64,000 nucleotides of DNA from Kushneria indalinina DSM 14324 (GCF_003385845.1 NZ_QRDJ01000006.1:124001-188000), one strand, 5' to 3'. Counted from the stretch's first letter, positions 36,218 through 49,672 are shown. Notes: generated by a model not told the origin, from the letters alone. Numbers and translations are program-made.

Positions 36218-37405
36218 ATGACTGACATTGCACTTCCCTTTACACGCGAGGAGTACGCTCAGCGTCTGGCACGGGTGAGAGCGGCGATGGCGCGTGCCGA
36301 GCTGGATCTTCTGATCGTGTATGACCCCTCCAACATGGCGTGGCTGACCGGCTATGACGGCTGGTCATTTTATGTGCACCAGTGTGTGCTGATCAGTCTT
36401 GACCAGGAGCCGGTCTGGTACGGCCGCCGTCAGGACAGCAATGGCGCGATACGCACCTGCTACATGGATCCCGAGACCCATGTGACCTGGTATCCGGACT
36501 ACTACGTCCAGAATCCCGACATGCATCCGATGGAGTACCTGTCGCAGTCGATTCTGCCGCAGTGGCAGTGGCACCGCGGGCGTATCGGTGTCGAGATGGA
36601 CAACTACTACTTTTCGGCCAAGGCCTATACCAGTCTGCTGGCCAATCTCCCCGAAGCCACGCTGGTGGACGCCAACGGACTGGTCAACTGGTGCCGGGCG
36701 ATCAAATCACCCACCGAGATTGAATACATGCGGGTGGCCGGTCGCATCGTGGATGAAATGCATGCGCGCATTCTCGACATGGTCGAGCCCGGCCTGCCCA
36801 AGAGCCGGCTGGTGGCCGAAATCTATCGGGCCGGCGTTGAAGGGGTCGAGGGCCATGGCGGTGACTACCCGGCCATCGTGCCGCTTTTGCCAACCGGCAA
36901 GGATGCGGCGGCCCCGCACCTGACCTGGGATGACGCGCCGTTTAAAAGCGGCGAGGGCACCTTTTTCGAGATCGCCGGCGTCTACAAGCGCTACCACGCG
37001 CCATTGTCGCGCACGGTGTTTCTGGGGCGTCCGCCACGAGACTTTCTGCGTGGCGAGTCGGCGCTGCTGGAGGGCATCGAAAACGGTCTCGAGGTCGCCA
37101 GACCCGGCAACCGCTGCTGTGATCTGGCCATGGCGCTGGGGGCGGCAATGGACAAGTGGGGCTTTGACCGCGGCGGCGCCCGCTGCGGCTACCCCATCGG
37201 GTTGAGCTATCCGCCCGACTGGGGCGAGCGCACCATGAGCCTGCGCCCGAGCGATAACACCGTACTGGAACCCGGCATGACCTTTCACTTCATGCCAGGC
37301 ATGTGGATGGACGACTGGGGCCTTGAGATTACCGAGTCGATCCTGATCACCGAGACCGGGGTAGAAACCTTCAGCAACTTTCCCCGCCAGCTCTTCGTCA
37401 AATAG
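36218..37405 (+). CDS. doeA: Ectoine hydrolase DoeA
   Basis: A 395-residue M24 (creatinase/prolidase-like) hydrolase that opens the ectoine ring to N-alpha-acetyl-diaminobutyrate, the first step of ectoine catabolism. An N-terminal creatinase domain (residues ~8-160) precedes the pita-bread fold with HGGDYPAIVPLLPTG, FEIAGVYKRYHAPLSRTVFLG and the C-terminal GMTFHFMPGMWMDDWGLEITE. The start MTDIALPFTREEY at 36218 matches the H. elongata N terminus and length (399). It is followed by doeB after 72 bases. Confidence 0.93.
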   Translation: MTDIALPFTREEYAQRLARVRAAMARAELDLLIVYDPSNMAWLTGYDGWSFYVHQCVLISLDQEPVWYGRRQDSNGAIRTCYMDPETHVTWYPDYYVQNPDMHPMEYLSQSILPQWQWHRGRIGVEMDNYYFSAKAYTSLLANLPEATLVDANGLVNWCRAIKSPTEIEYMRVAGRIVDEMHARILDMVEPGLPKSRLVAEIYRAGVEGVEGHGGDYPAIVPLLPTGKDAAAPHLTWDDAPFKSGEGTFFEIAGVYKRYHAPLSRTVFLGRPPRDFLRGESALLEGIENGLEVARPGNRCCDLAMALGAAMDKWGFDRGGARCGYPIGLSYPPDWGERTMSLRPSDNTVLEPGMTFHFMPGMWMDDWGLEITESILITETGVETFSNFPRQLFVK

Positions 37406-37477
37406 CGCGCCCGCGATCGGTGCCCGAGCCACTTTTGGAGGCACCGGGCGCGCGCACTACAGGGAGTAGCACTGCTC

Positions 37478-38485
37478 ATGCGTCCAAGTCCCATTTCCGC
37501 CACTGTCGATTTTGATGCCGATGGCGTCCAGCACGGCTTTTTGAAGCTGCCGGTCTCCCATGACGAGTCTGCCTGGGGGGCGGTCATGATCCCGATCACC
37601 GTGGTCAAAAACGGTGACGGGCCCACGGCGCTGCTGACCGGCGGCAATCACGGCGATGAGTACGAGGGCATCACGGCGCTTTTGAAACTGGCCCGGCGCC
37701 TGACGGCCGAGGAGGTCACAGGCCGTGTGATTATCGTGCCGATGATGAACCAGCCGGCCGCGCAGGCGGGGCGTCGAACCTCGCCGATGGACCGTGGCAA
37801 CCTCAATCGCAGCTTCCCGGGCGACCCGGACGGCGGGCCGACCAAGCAGATTGCCGACTATTTCACCCGCTATCTGGTGCCGATGTGCGACGTCGCGCTG
37901 GATCTGCATTCGGGTGGGCGGACGCTGGATATCCTGCCGTTTGCCGCCGCCCATCGCCTTGATGATCTTGACCTTGAGCGCCAAAGCCTCAAGGGCGCGA
38001 TCGACTTTGGCGCCTCGACCGCCATCATGATGTATGAGCTGGATGCCGCGGCGCTCTACGACACGGTGGTGGAAAGCCAGGGCAAGGTACTGGTGACCAC
38101 CGAGCTGGGCGGTGGCGGGACGTCAACGCCTGCAAGCATCGAGATCAGCGAGCGGGGCGTGCGCAACTTTCTGATCTTTGCCGGCATTACCGAAGGCGAG
38201 ATCCAGCGTCCACCGCGCCAGCAGTATGTCGAGATGCCGGATGCCTCCTGTTATGTACAGAGCGAGCACGCCGGGCTTCTGGAGATGACCTGTGCCCTCG
38301 GTGGTCTGGTACGCCAGGGTGAGGTGGTTGCCCGCATCTGGGACATCACGCGTACCGGCGCCGAGCCGGTGGAGTATCGTGCCAGCCGTGACGGGCTGGT
38401 ACTGGCGCGGCGTTTTCCGGCGCGCGTCGAGATGGGCGATACCCTGGTGGTCATCGGGGAGATGGTCGACACCCTTGAGCGCTAG
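37478..38485 (+). CDS. doeB: N-alpha-acetyl-L-2,4-diaminobutyrate deacetylase DoeB
   Basis: A 335-residue zinc-dependent deacylase of the succinylglutamate desuccinylase/aspartoacylase superfamily. The zinc ligands are in GGNHGDEYEG (His and Glu) and LDLHSGG (His); NRSFPGDPDG is the substrate loop. It releases 2,4-diaminobutyrate and acetate from the DoeA product. Its stop overlaps the stop of the convergent permease gene within CTAG (38482-38485), leaving no space for a separate terminator. Confidence 0.93.
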   Translation: MRPSPISATVDFDADGVQHGFLKLPVSHDESAWGAVMIPITVVKNGDGPTALLTGGNHGDEYEGITALLKLARRLTAEEVTGRVIIVPMMNQPAAQAGRRTSPMDRGNLNRSFPGDPDGGPTKQIADYFTRYLVPMCDVALDLHSGGRTLDILPFAAAHRLDDLDLERQSLKGAIDFGASTAIMMYELDAAALYDTVVESQGKVLVTTELGGGGTSTPASIEISERGVRNFLIFAGITEGEIQRPPRQQYVEMPDASCYVQSEHAGLLEMTCALGGLVRQGEVVARIWDITRTGAEPVEYRASRDGLVLARRFPARVEMGDTLVVIGEMVDTLER

Positions 38486-39381
38486 CGGGCCGGCGACCGA
38501 CGCCCCGGGCGGCGTTCGGCGACCACCAGCGAGACGCCGGTCATGACGATCACGGCGCCCATCACCTGGGCAGGCGTCACGGGAGCGCCCAGCAACCAGG
38601 CGCCCCCGGCCATGGTGACCAGCGGCAGCAGATTGAGAAAGATCGAGGCGCGGGAGGGGCCGACCTCAAGCACGGCGCGATTGTAGAGCACCAGCGCGAC
38701 CAGGGAGGGCCCCAGCCCCAGATAGAGCAGCGCCCACAGGGCGTCGGATTCGAGCGTCAGGCGCTGCGCCTGGCCGAACTGCTCGACAATGGCCGGCGGT
38801 GTCAGGGCAAGCGTTGCCAGCAGCATCAGCGGGACCAGACTCGTATAGAAGGGCAGATCCGCCATCCAGCGTCTGACGGCCAGGGTGTAGATGACCCAGC
38901 AGCCGATGGCGGCAAGCATGATCATCTCGCCCGTGCCCCAGCTGGCAATGATCCGTTCGGGATGGCCGTTGGAGACCACCCAGACCGTGCCCAGCACCGA
39001 GATGATGACGCCCAGCCATTGACGAGGGCGCAGGCGCTCACTGAAAAAAAGCGCCATGCAGGCGGCCGTGACCACCGGAATGGCCGCCTCCAGTACCGCC
39101 ACATTGGTGGCGCTGGTGTGGTGAAGTGCGCTGTAGAGAAAGGCGTTGAAAAGGCCAACGCCGCTGAGGGCGATGACCAGCAGGCCGCGCCAGTGGGGCA
39201 GGATACGACGGCGCGCACGCCATGCCCGGGGCCCCAGAAAAATCAGCACGACCAGCGTGGCGATCAGTACCCGGCCCAGGGCCAGCGTGAAAGGGGGCAG
39301 CAATTCGGCCGCCGCCTTGCCCACCAGGATATTGCCGGCAAAGAGGAGCACGACCAGCATTAACAGCAGATAGGCACGCAT
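38482..39381 (-). CDS. EamA/DMT-family permease
   Basis: A 299-residue membrane protein with ten predicted helices in two EamA repeats, typical of drug/metabolite exporters (RhaT/YdcZ type). The first repeat starts LLLMLVVLLFAGNILVGKAA; the second has IGCWVIYTLAVRRW. The start at 39381 has CTGGAAAC upstream. It is transcribed against the doe genes and divergent from doeX (112 bases between starts). The substrate is unknown. Export of a catabolic intermediate such as diaminobutyrate is only a guess from position. Confidence 0.85.
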   Translation of the reverse strand: MRAYLLLMLVVLLFAGNILVGKAAAELLPPFTLALGRVLIATLVVLIFLGPRAWRARRRILPHWRGLLVIALSGVGLFNAFLYSALHHTSATNVAVLEAAIPVVTAACMALFFSERLRPRQWLGVIISVLGTVWVVSNGHPERIIASWGTGEMIMLAAIGCWVIYTLAVRRWMADLPFYTSLVPLMLLATLALTPPAIVEQFGQAQRLTLESDALWALLYLGLGPSLVALVLYNRAVLEVGPSRASIFLNLLPLVTMAGGAWLLGAPVTPAQVMGAVIVMTGVSLVVAERRPGRRSPAR

Positions 39382-39493
39382 GTGGTTTCCAGACAGTAAC
39401 AGGATGGACGGACACCTTCGCACGGCCCGGCGACCGGTACAGCCCGGGGCACCAGGCAGGCGAAGAAGGCCCCCTGACCCGACGCGGTGACCG

Positions 39494-39976
39494 ATGAAAC
39501 TCGATCAATACGATTTACGCATTCTCGACATTTTGTCCCGTGATGGGCGCATTACCAAATCGCGGCTGGCCGAAGCGATCAATCTGTCGGTCAGCCCCTG
39601 CTGGGAGCGCGTCAGACGCCTGGAGCGTGCGGGTATCATCGAGGGCTACAGTGCCCGTATCAGCGATCAGGCTCGGGTAGCACTGACCTCCGTGTGGGTG
39701 CAGATCGAACTGGACAATCACAGCATGAGCGTGTCCGAGCGTTTCGAGCGCACCATGCGTGAGACGCCGCAGGTCAGTGAATGCGTGGCCGTGGGCGGCG
39801 GGGTGGACTATCTGGTGCTGATCGAGACCGAAAGCATCGATCAGTATCAGCGCCTGATCGACCGCTGGCTCATGGATGAGCTCGGCATTCACCGCTACTT
39901 CACCTATATCGTGACCAAGTCCATTAAAAAGGCGTCATCCCCGCTGATCCGGCTTCGGGCCGACAATGCAAATTGA
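39494..39976 (+). CDS. doeX: Lrp/AsnC-family regulator DoeX
   Basis: A 160-residue regulator of ectoine degradation genes. The N-terminal HTH (LDQYDLRILDILSRDGRITK, then LAEAINLSVSPCWERVRRLE) is followed by the AsnC-type RAM ligand-binding domain (VWVQIELDNHS, VAVGGGVDYLVLIE). The NLSVSPCWERV variant of the recognition helix matches DoeX of H. elongata, where it binds the doeA promoter region. Here it is separated from doeAB by the opposite-strand permease gene, so it probably has its own promoter in the 112-base gap. Confidence 0.88.
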   Translation: MKLDQYDLRILDILSRDGRITKSRLAEAINLSVSPCWERVRRLERAGIIEGYSARISDQARVALTSVWVQIELDNHSMSVSERFERTMRETPQVSECVAVGGGVDYLVLIETESIDQYQRLIDRWLMDELGIHRYFTYIVTKSIKKASSPLIRLRADNAN

Positions 39977-40003
39977 GCGCGCCGACGCTTTCGCGTAAAC
40001 TGA

Positions 40004-42593
<2,590 letters not shown>

Positions 42594-42600
42594 TATTGAA

Positions 42601-42630
42601 ACGCCGGTCCACATGACCGGCGTTTTTTAT
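42601..42630 (+). terminator. Intrinsic terminator of pyrG-kdsA
   Basis: ACGCCGGTC (42601-42609), loop CACAT, GACCGGCGT (42615-42623), then TTTTTT. Confidence 0.92.
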
Positions 42631-42798
42631 GGGTCGGCCGTATCAGGTCGACATCGACTTTTGACCCTGGTCCAACAAGGGTCTTGAATACACTGGCATG
42701 GCAGGCAGACGACTCGCTTTCTATGCTTTCATGACGCGTTCATTCGAGTCCGGCTCGTCGGGTACGGGCCGGAAGTTTAACCAGTGAGGATGCTTTAG

Positions 42799-44094
<1,296 letters not shown>

Positions 44095-44120
44095 TTTTTC
44101 GACTCTGAATCATTAAATTT

Positions 44121-44153
44121 AATCCGACTGCTTCTTGCAGTCGGATTTTTTAT
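44121..44153 (+). terminator. Intrinsic terminator of eno
   Basis: AATCCGACTGC (44121-44131), loop TTCTT, GCAGTCGGATT (44137-44147), then a run of T. Confidence 0.93.
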
Positions 44154-44360
44154 GTGTGCTCTATATATTCGACGAATCCTGGACGATTGTCTTGACCCGA
44201 GAGGGCCGCAGAACCCACCATAAGTGCATTCGGAACGATCCGATTAAGGATATGAAGTTTCCTTCCTACTTAAACATCTGATCTGCATGGTTTTTTCACT
44301 AGAAAAAAACATCTGGATCGTTATTTTTTCTGATTAGCTCTCTTTTAAAAATCTTTTTAT

Positions 44361-44379
44361 CGATCAGCAATGCTGATCG
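44361..44379. promoter_or_regulatory. Perfect 19-base dyad upstream of the candidate sRNA
   Basis: CGATCAGCA, a single A, then TGCTGATCG. The one-base centre makes it a better protein-binding site than an RNA hairpin. It lies about 70-90 bases upstream of the first sRNA hairpin, in an AT-rich stretch that begins near 44260. Confidence 0.4.
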
Positions 44380-44444
44380 TGTCTTCACCTGACGGCGGCA
44401 AATGGATCGCCCCGTTCAGGCAGCCGCCGACAATATCAGTTTAT

Positions 44445-44566
44445 GGCGCGCTGAGTATCGAACGGACTCGATCTCTCAGCAGGGAAGACGCCAATGGATG
44501 TAGAGCCAATGGAAAGGCTCAAGGATGCAGGAAGCAAGGGCGGCCCGATCGGGCCGCCTTTTTTAT
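44445..44566 (+). ncRNA. Candidate CsrA/RsmA-sequestering sRNA (RsmZ/CsrB-like)
   Basis: About 120 bases between the eno terminator and fdxA, ending in an intrinsic terminator. Six GGA triplets occur within 70 bases (first bases at 44464, 44483, 44496, 44511, 44523 and 44530). Hairpin 1 pairs 44450-44455 with 44475-44480 and ATCGA (44457-44461) with TCGAT (44468-44472), presenting ACGGAC in the loop. Hairpin 2 pairs GAGCC (44503-44507) with GGCTC (44516-44520) around AATGGAAA. A weaker one, TGC-AGGAA-GCA, spans 44526-44536. GGA in loops is the CsrA/RsmA target. In Pseudomonas rsmZ lies beside fdxA, and csrA is at 54585 here. The 5' end is estimated; no canonical GacA box was found. Confidence 0.6.
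44539..44565 (+). terminator. Intrinsic terminator of the candidate sRNA
   Basis: Perfect inverted repeat GGCGGCCCGA / TCGGGCCGCC (44539-44558) followed by TTTTTT (44559-44564). No coding gene precedes it on this strand after the eno terminator, so it must end a non-coding or very short transcript. Confidence 0.88.
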
Positions 44567-44661
44567 GCGTAAAACGTCAGTGGAATCGTGAGAAGGTCGA
44601 GCACATGCAAGGGATGCAAGGGTAGGAAGTGTCGGGACGCTGGCGGCCCCGACAGAAAGGA

Positions 44662-44985
44662 TCAGCGCGTCAGCTTGTCGATCTTGCCTGGCACACCGTT
44701 CCACTCATCGGCATCGGCAGGTGGATCTCCGCGCTCATTGATGTTGGGCCACTTCTCGGCCAGATCAGCGTTGATCTCGATGAACTTTTCCTGGCCTTCC
44801 GGCAATTCGTCTTCCGAAAAAATGGCTTCGGCCGGGCACTCCGGCTCACACAGGGCGCAGTCGATGCATTCATCGGGATGAATGACCAGAAAGTTGGGGC
44901 CTTCATAGAAGCAGTCGACCGGACAGACTTCCACACAGTCCGTGTATTTACATTGAATGCAGTTCTCGGTGACGACAAAGGTCAT
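44662..44985 (-). CDS. fdxA: 7Fe ferredoxin FdxA
   Basis: A 107-residue ferredoxin with one [3Fe-4S] and one [4Fe-4S] cluster. Cluster ligands are in [18 protein letters not shown] near the N terminus and [15 protein letters not shown] (about residues 40-54). The start at 44985 (MTFVVTENC) is the family N terminus and has CTGGAG upstream. Length matches Azotobacter and Pseudomonas FdxA. It follows mutS on the same strand after 166 bases. Confidence 0.96.
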   Translation of the reverse strand: MTFVVTENCIQCKYTDCVEVCPVDCFYEGPNFLVIHPDECIDCALCEPECPAEAIFSEDELPEGQEKFIEINADLAEKWPNINERGDPPADADEWNGVPGKIDKLTR

Positions 44986-45151
44986 GTCACGAACTCCAGG
45001 GTAGCAGGCGGTCACGGCCCGTACAGGGACAGGCTGTGCTGAAAAGGGGTGTGGGGCGGCCCACGAAAGGGGCCTTATTCTAGAAGGCGCGCCCGCCCGG
45101 CGACAAGCCGCTTGTGATGAAAGCATCCTGACCGCCGGGCAGCAGCGGGCA

Positions 45152-47737
45152 TTATTTTAACCTGTCACGCCATTCATAAAGCCACTCCTGCGCCTGACGT
45201 GGTGACAGGGTGTCCAGATCAAGCTGTGACAGTGCCTCGACCATCGGATGCGGGGCGCTGGCAAAAAGATCATCCTGCTGCGGTGCTGTCGTCTCTGACG
45301 TTGATGTCCTGGCCAATGCCTCAGGGCGTTCGCCGTCCTGAGCCTCCAGTGCCATGAGCTTTTCACGAGCACGGGCAATCACGGTGCGTGGCACGCCTGC
45401 CAGCTGCGCGACCTGGAGCCCGTAGCTCTGGCTGGCAGGGCCTGGCTCGACCCGGTGCATGAACACGATGCCGTCGTTATGTTCGGTGGCATTGAGATGC
45501 ACGTTGGCCACGCCTTCGGCCTGCTCGGGCAGGCTGGTCATTTCGAAGTAGTGGGTGGCAAACAGCGTGAAGGCGCGTGTGCCGGTCAGATGCTCGGCGG
45601 CCGCCCAGGCCAGCGACAGGCCATCGAAGGTGCTGGTGCCGCGGCCGATCTCGTCCATCAGTACCAGGCTGTGGTCGGTGGCGTTATGCAGGATGCTGGC
45701 GGTTTCGGTCATTTCGACCATGAAGGTCGAGCGCCCGCCGGCCAGATCATCCGAGGAGCCGATGCGCGTGAAGATACGGTCGATCGGCCCGATCTCGGCA
45801 CTTCCGGCCGGCACGAAGCAGCCCGTATGGGCCAGCAGGGCGATCAGCGCATTCTGACGCATGAAGGTCGATTTACCGCCCATGTTGGGCCCGGTAATCA
45901 CCAGCATGCGGGTGGCATCATCAAAGTGCAGATCGTTGGGCACGAAAGGGTGGCTCGACACGTGTTCGACCACCGGATGGCGGCCGTCACGAATGGTCAT
46001 GCCGGGCGCCTCGCGCAGTACCGGACAGACCAGCGACAGCGTCTGCGCCCGCTCGGCAAAGGCGTGCAGCACGTCCAGCGTGGCCAGCGCCTGCGCGGTG
46101 CGCCTCAGCGTTGCCAGCTCGGCATTGAGCGTTTCGAGCAGGCCGTCATACAGCAGTTTTTCCCGCGCCAGTGCCCGGGTGCGCGCCGACAGCGCCTTGT
46201 CCTCGAAGGTCTTGAGCTCGGGGATAATAAAGCGCTCGGCGTTCTTGAGCGTCTGGCGACGGATATAGTCCGCCGGTACGTCGCGCGCCTGGGCCCTGGG
46301 TATCTCGATGTAGTAGCCGTGAACGCGGTTGTACCCCACCTTGAGGCCGGCAAGGCCGGTGCGCTCGCGCTCGCGGGTTTCCAGCTGGACCAGGTAGTCG
46401 CCGGCGTTTTCCTGCAGGCTCCTGAGCTCATCGAGCTCCTCGTCGAAGCCTTCTCGAATGACGCCGCCGTCGCGGATCACGACCGGCGGGCTGTCGATCA
46501 GCGCCCGGCTCAGCGTGTCGGCAAGCGCCGGGTAGGGCACGATGTGACGGGAAAGATCGTCCAGTGCGCTGCCCCGGGCAATGCTCTCCAGGCGTTCGGA
46601 CAGTGCCGGCAGCGCATTGAGGGCATCGCGAAGTCGGGCCAGGTCGCGCGGACGAGCGCTGAGCAGGGCCACGCGGGCCAGGATACGCTCGATATCGCCG
46701 ATGCCGCGCAGGATGTCGTTGAAAACTTCGACATGGTCCTCTTCCCCCAGAAGCGTCACGCCCTGCTGCCGGGCGTTGATCTGATCCCGGTCGCGCAGGG
46801 GGCGATTGAGCCAGCGGCGCAGCAGCCGTGCGCCCATGGGGGTGGCGGTGGTATCGAAAACCGAGGCGAGCGTATTGTCCTGACCGCCGGCCATGTTCTG
46901 ATCGATTTCCAGATTGCGCCGGCTGGCGGCATCGATGACCACCGAGTCGTCGCGGTTTTCAACGCCAATGGCGGTAATGTGCGGCAGCGCGGTGCGCTGG
47001 GTGTCGCGAACATAGTCGATCAAAACGCCGGCAGCGGTCAGTGCCCGGGTCATGTGATCACAGCCAAAGCCCGACAGGTTCTGTACCTGAAGCTGGTCGC
47101 AGAGCAGACGTCGCGACGTTTCCAGATCAAAGTGCCAATCGCTCTGGCGCTGCAGGCCGGGACGCTCATCGAGACGTGCAGGCAGAGGCAGGCTTTCCAT
47201 CACCAGCAGCTCGGCCGGATCAAGCCGGTGCAGCTCGGCGAGCATGTCCCCTTCACCTTCGACTTCCAGCACGCTGAAGCGGCCGCTGGAAAGCTCGAGC
47301 CAGGCCAGCCCCCAGTGATCATTATCACCGTGCAGGGCGGCCACCAGATTGTCGCGACGCTCATCGAGCAGCGCTTCATCATGCAGGGTACCGGGAGTGA
47401 CGATGCGCACGACGCGGCGTTCAACCGGGCCCTTGGCGGTCGCCGGGTCGCCGATCTGCTCACAGATGGCGACCGATTCGCCCATGCGCACCAGTCGGGC
47501 CAGATAGCCTTCGGCGCTGTGATAGGGCACGCCCGCCATCGGGATGGGGGCACCATTGGAGGTGCCGCGGGCGGTCAGCGTAATGTCCAGCAATGACGCG
47601 GCGCGTTTGGCGTCGTCATGGAAGAGTTCGTAGAAATCTCCCATGCGATAAAACAGCAGCACATTGGGGTGCTCGCGCTTGATACGAAAATACTGCGCCA
47701 TCATGGGCGTTGGTTGGGACTCGGTCTTGCCTGCCAC
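45152..47737 (-). CDS. mutS: DNA mismatch repair protein MutS
   Basis: An 861-residue mismatch-recognition ATPase. The mismatch-reading Phe-x-Glu motif is in [13 protein letters not shown] near the N terminus; Walker A is [14 protein letters not shown], Walker [17 protein letters not shown], and a final [13 protein letters not shown] segment completes the ATPase. The frame stays open to 47905, but homology starts near TPMMAQYF. I chose the GTG at 47737 (MAGKTESQ), which gives a length close to E. coli MutS (853) and has a CAGGG upstream. Divergent from pncC. Confidence 0.95.
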   Translation of the reverse strand: MAGKTESQPTPMMAQYFRIKREHPNVLLFYRMGDFYELFHDDAKRAASLLDITLTARGTSNGAPIPMAGVPYHSAEGYLARLVRMGESVAICEQIGDPATAKGPVERRVVRIVTPGTLHDEALLDERRDNLVAALHGDNDHWGLAWLELSSGRFSVLEVEGEGDMLAELHRLDPAELLVMESLPLPARLDERPGLQRQSDWHFDLETSRRLLCDQLQVQNLSGFGCDHMTRALTAAGVLIDYVRDTQRTALPHITAIGVENRDDSVVIDAASRRNLEIDQNMAGGQDNTLASVFDTTATPMGARLLRRWLNRPLRDRDQINARQQGVTLLGEEDHVEVFNDILRGIGDIERILARVALLSARPRDLARLRDALNALPALSERLESIARGSALDDLSRHIVPYPALADTLSRALIDSPPVVIRDGGVIREGFDEELDELRSLQENAGDYLVQLETRERERTGLAGLKVGYNRVHGYYIEIPRAQARDVPADYIRRQTLKNAERFIIPELKTFEDKALSARTRALAREKLLYDGLLETLNAELATLRRTAQALATLDVLHAFAERAQTLSLVCPVLREAPGMTIRDGRHPVVEHVSSHPFVPNDLHFDDATRMLVITGPNMGGKSTFMRQNALIALLAHTGCFVPAGSAEIGPIDRIFTRIGSSDDLAGGRSTFMVEMTETASILHNATDHSLVLMDEIGRGTSTFDGLSLAWAAAEHLTGTRAFTLFATHYFEMTSLPEQAEGVANVHLNATEHNDGIVFMHRVEPGPASQSYGLQVAQLAGVPRTVIARAREKLMALEAQDGERPEALARTSTSETTAPQQDDLFASAPHPMVEALSQLDLDTLSPRQAQEWLYEWRDRLK

Positions 47738-47943
47738 GTGAAATTGACCCTGTCCAATGACGTGTGAGGTGAAAGGCACGAGACTATCATGATCCGCTGC
47801 CTCCCCTGTATTGCTATAGTGCAGACAGTGGACGTTCCACGCTTGCCGGATGGGCGATGGCATGGCGTACCCACGTACCCATTGTCGGCAGTGATCGCGT
47901 ACCATGTGGCCATCTGAAATCGATGTGATCGGCGGGAGTTGTC

Positions 47944-48447
47944 ATGGCAACAGCATCAGGCATACAGGAGCTGGCCAGTCGATTGTGCCGGCTCTGTCAG
48001 CAGCAGCGGGTGGTGCTCACCACCGCCGAGTCCTGTACCGGTGGCGGCGTCGCGCGGGCCATTACCGATGTTGCCGGCAGCTCGGCATGCTTCGAGACCG
48101 GCTATATCACCTATGCCAACAGTGCCAAGCAGCGCCTGCTGGGGGTGTCGTCGGTCTCACTGGAGCTGTTCGGGGCGGTCAGCGAGACCGTGGTCCATGA
48201 AATGGTGCGGGGGGCCTGTCGGGACAGCGGCGCCGATCTGGGCGTGGCGATCAGCGGTGTGGCAGGACCGGGAGGCGGTACGCCGGACAAGCCGGTCGGT
48301 ACCGTGTGGCTGGCCTGGGGTAATGCCACCCAGAGCCAGGCCCGTTGTTATCAGCTCAACGGGGAACGCCTTGAGGTGCGTCGCGAAGCCGTGGCCCTGG
48401 CGCTCAAGGGGCTGGTCGAGCGACTCGAAGAGAACTCCTTTGATTAA
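47944..48447 (+). CDS. pncC: Nicotinamide-nucleotide amidohydrolase (CinA C-terminal domain)
   Basis: A 167-residue single-domain protein that deamidates nicotinamide mononucleotide to NaMN in NAD recycling. It matches the CinA C-terminal domain: TAESCTGGGVARAITDVAGSS (active-site Ser and Thr region), YITYANSAKQRLLGV and GVAGPGGGTPDKPVGTVWLA. The N-terminal competence-associated domain of CinA is absent, as in E. coli YgaD. GGGAG precedes the ATG. It lies upstream of recA, the common order in this group. Confidence 0.93.
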   Translation: MATASGIQELASRLCRLCQQQRVVLTTAESCTGGGVARAITDVAGSSACFETGYITYANSAKQRLLGVSSVSLELFGAVSETVVHEMVRGACRDSGADLGVAISGVAGPGGGTPDKPVGTVWLAWGNATQSQARCYQLNGERLEVRREAVALALKGLVERLEENSFD

Positions 48448-48529
48448 AGTGCGTCTGCACTGATGCCATGAGTATGTGATGAAATAAGTCATCAAAAAGG
48501 ATATGACAGACCACCTTTTTGGTTTAAAA

Positions 48530-48549
48530 TACTGGATAAGCATACAGTT
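48530..48549. promoter_or_regulatory. SOS box (LexA operator) of recA
   Basis: TACTG-GATAAGCATA-CAGTT keeps the CTG-N10-CAG core of the gammaproteobacterial LexA site. It lies 44-63 bases upstream of recA. Confidence 0.85.
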
Positions 48550-48592
48550 TAATGACGTGTCAGCGTCAGGCTGACCCGACAGGAGGGCCAAC

Positions 48593-49672
48593 ATGGCACA
48601 AGATGATAATCGCTCCAAGGCGCTTAATGCAGCGCTATCCCAGATTGAGCGTCAGTTCGGCAAGGGTGCCGTCATGCGGATGGGCGATACGCCCCGCGTA
48701 GCCCTTCCCGCCGTCTCTACCGGCTCGCTCGGACTGGATATTGCCCTTGGCATCGGCGGCCTGCCCTATGGGCGTATCGTCGAGATTTTCGGGCCCGAAG
48801 CCTCGGGTAAAACCACCATTACCCTGTCCGTCATCGCGCAGGCACAAAAGCAGGGCAAGACCTGTGCCTTCATCGATGCAGAGCACGCGCTGGACCCCGC
48901 TTACGCCGAAAAGCTGGGCGTCAATCTTGATGACATGCTGGTGTCCCAGCCCGATACCGGTGAGCAGGCGCTCGAGATCTGCGACATGCTGGTACGTTCC
49001 GGCGGTGTGGACGTTATCGTGGTCGACTCGGTCGCCGCGCTGACACCGCGCGCCGAGATTGAAGGCGAAATGGGTGACTCCCACGTCGGTCTTCAGGCAC
49101 GTCTCATGTCGCAGGCGCTGCGCAAGGTGACCGGACACATCAAGAATGCCAACTGCATGGTGATGTTCGTCAACCAGATCCGCATGAAGATCGGTGTCAT
49201 GTTCGGTAATCCCGAAACGACCACCGGCGGCAACGCGCTCAAGTTCTATTCGAGCGTGCGTCTGGACATTCGTCGTACGGGCTCGGTCAAGCAGGGCGAT
49301 GAGGCCGTGGGCAACGAAACCCGCGTCAAGGTCGTCAAGAACAAGGTGGCGCCGCCGTTTCGTCAGGCCGAGTTCCAGATCATGTACGGCAAGGGCATCT
49401 ACCATGCCGGTGAAGTGGTCGATCTCGGCGTTCAGTGCAGCCTGGTCAACAAGGCCGGTGCCTGGTACAGCTACAAGGGCAACAAGATCGGGCAGGGCAA
49501 GGCCAATGCCGCCCAGTATCTTGAAGACAACCCCGAGGTCATGCAGGAGATCGAGGACGCCATTCGCGCCCAGCTTCTGACGACTCCGAAAGCGCAGGAA
49601 GAAGAAAAGTCAGCTGATGCAGAGGCTGAAGCCGAAGCACCGGCAGATGCCAGGGACGACGAGCTGCTGTAG
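48593..49672 (+). CDS. recA: Recombinase RecA
   Basis: A 359-residue DNA strand-exchange ATPase and LexA co-protease. Walker A GPEASGKT lies at residues 67-74; [19 protein letters not shown] is the Walker B region, and [14 protein letters not shown] the RecA signature. The acidic C-terminal tail is Glu/Ala-rich and longer than in E. coli, fitting a halophile. AGGAGGGC precedes the start, an SOS box controls it, and a terminator separates it from recX. Confidence 0.98.
   Translation: MAQDDNRSKALNAALSQIERQFGKGAVMRMGDTPRVALPAVSTGSLGLDIALGIGGLPYGRIVEIFGPEASGKTTITLSVIAQAQKQGKTCAFIDAEHALDPAYAEKLGVNLDDMLVSQPDTGEQALEICDMLVRSGGVDVIVVDSVAALTPRAEIEGEMGDSHVGLQARLMSQALRKVTGHIKNANCMVMFVNQIRMKIGVMFGNPETTTGGNALKFYSSVRLDIRRTGSVKQGDEAVGNETRVKVVKNKVAPPFRQAEFQIMYGKGIYHAGEVVDLGVQCSLVNKAGAWYSYKGNKIGQGKANAAQYLEDNPEVMQEIEDAIRAQLLTTPKAQEEEKSADAEAEAEAPADARDDELL

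Noticed and set aside
44255..44285. Possible GacA box (TGTAAG-N6-CTTACA) upstream of the sRNA candidate
   Set aside because: TATGAAG...CTTAAACA is present at about the right distance, but the spacing (11 instead of 6) and several bases are wrong. Not claimed.
44370..44591. A 73-codon frame in the eno-fdxA gap
   Set aside because: It reads straight through the GGA hairpins and the intrinsic terminator, has no clear ribosome site, and the product resembles no protein. A non-coding RNA explains the structure better.
45455..47596. Long open frame (713 codons) antisense to mutS
   Set aside because: Shadow of mutS: every conserved MutS motif lies on the other strand, and the antisense product has no recognisable domain.
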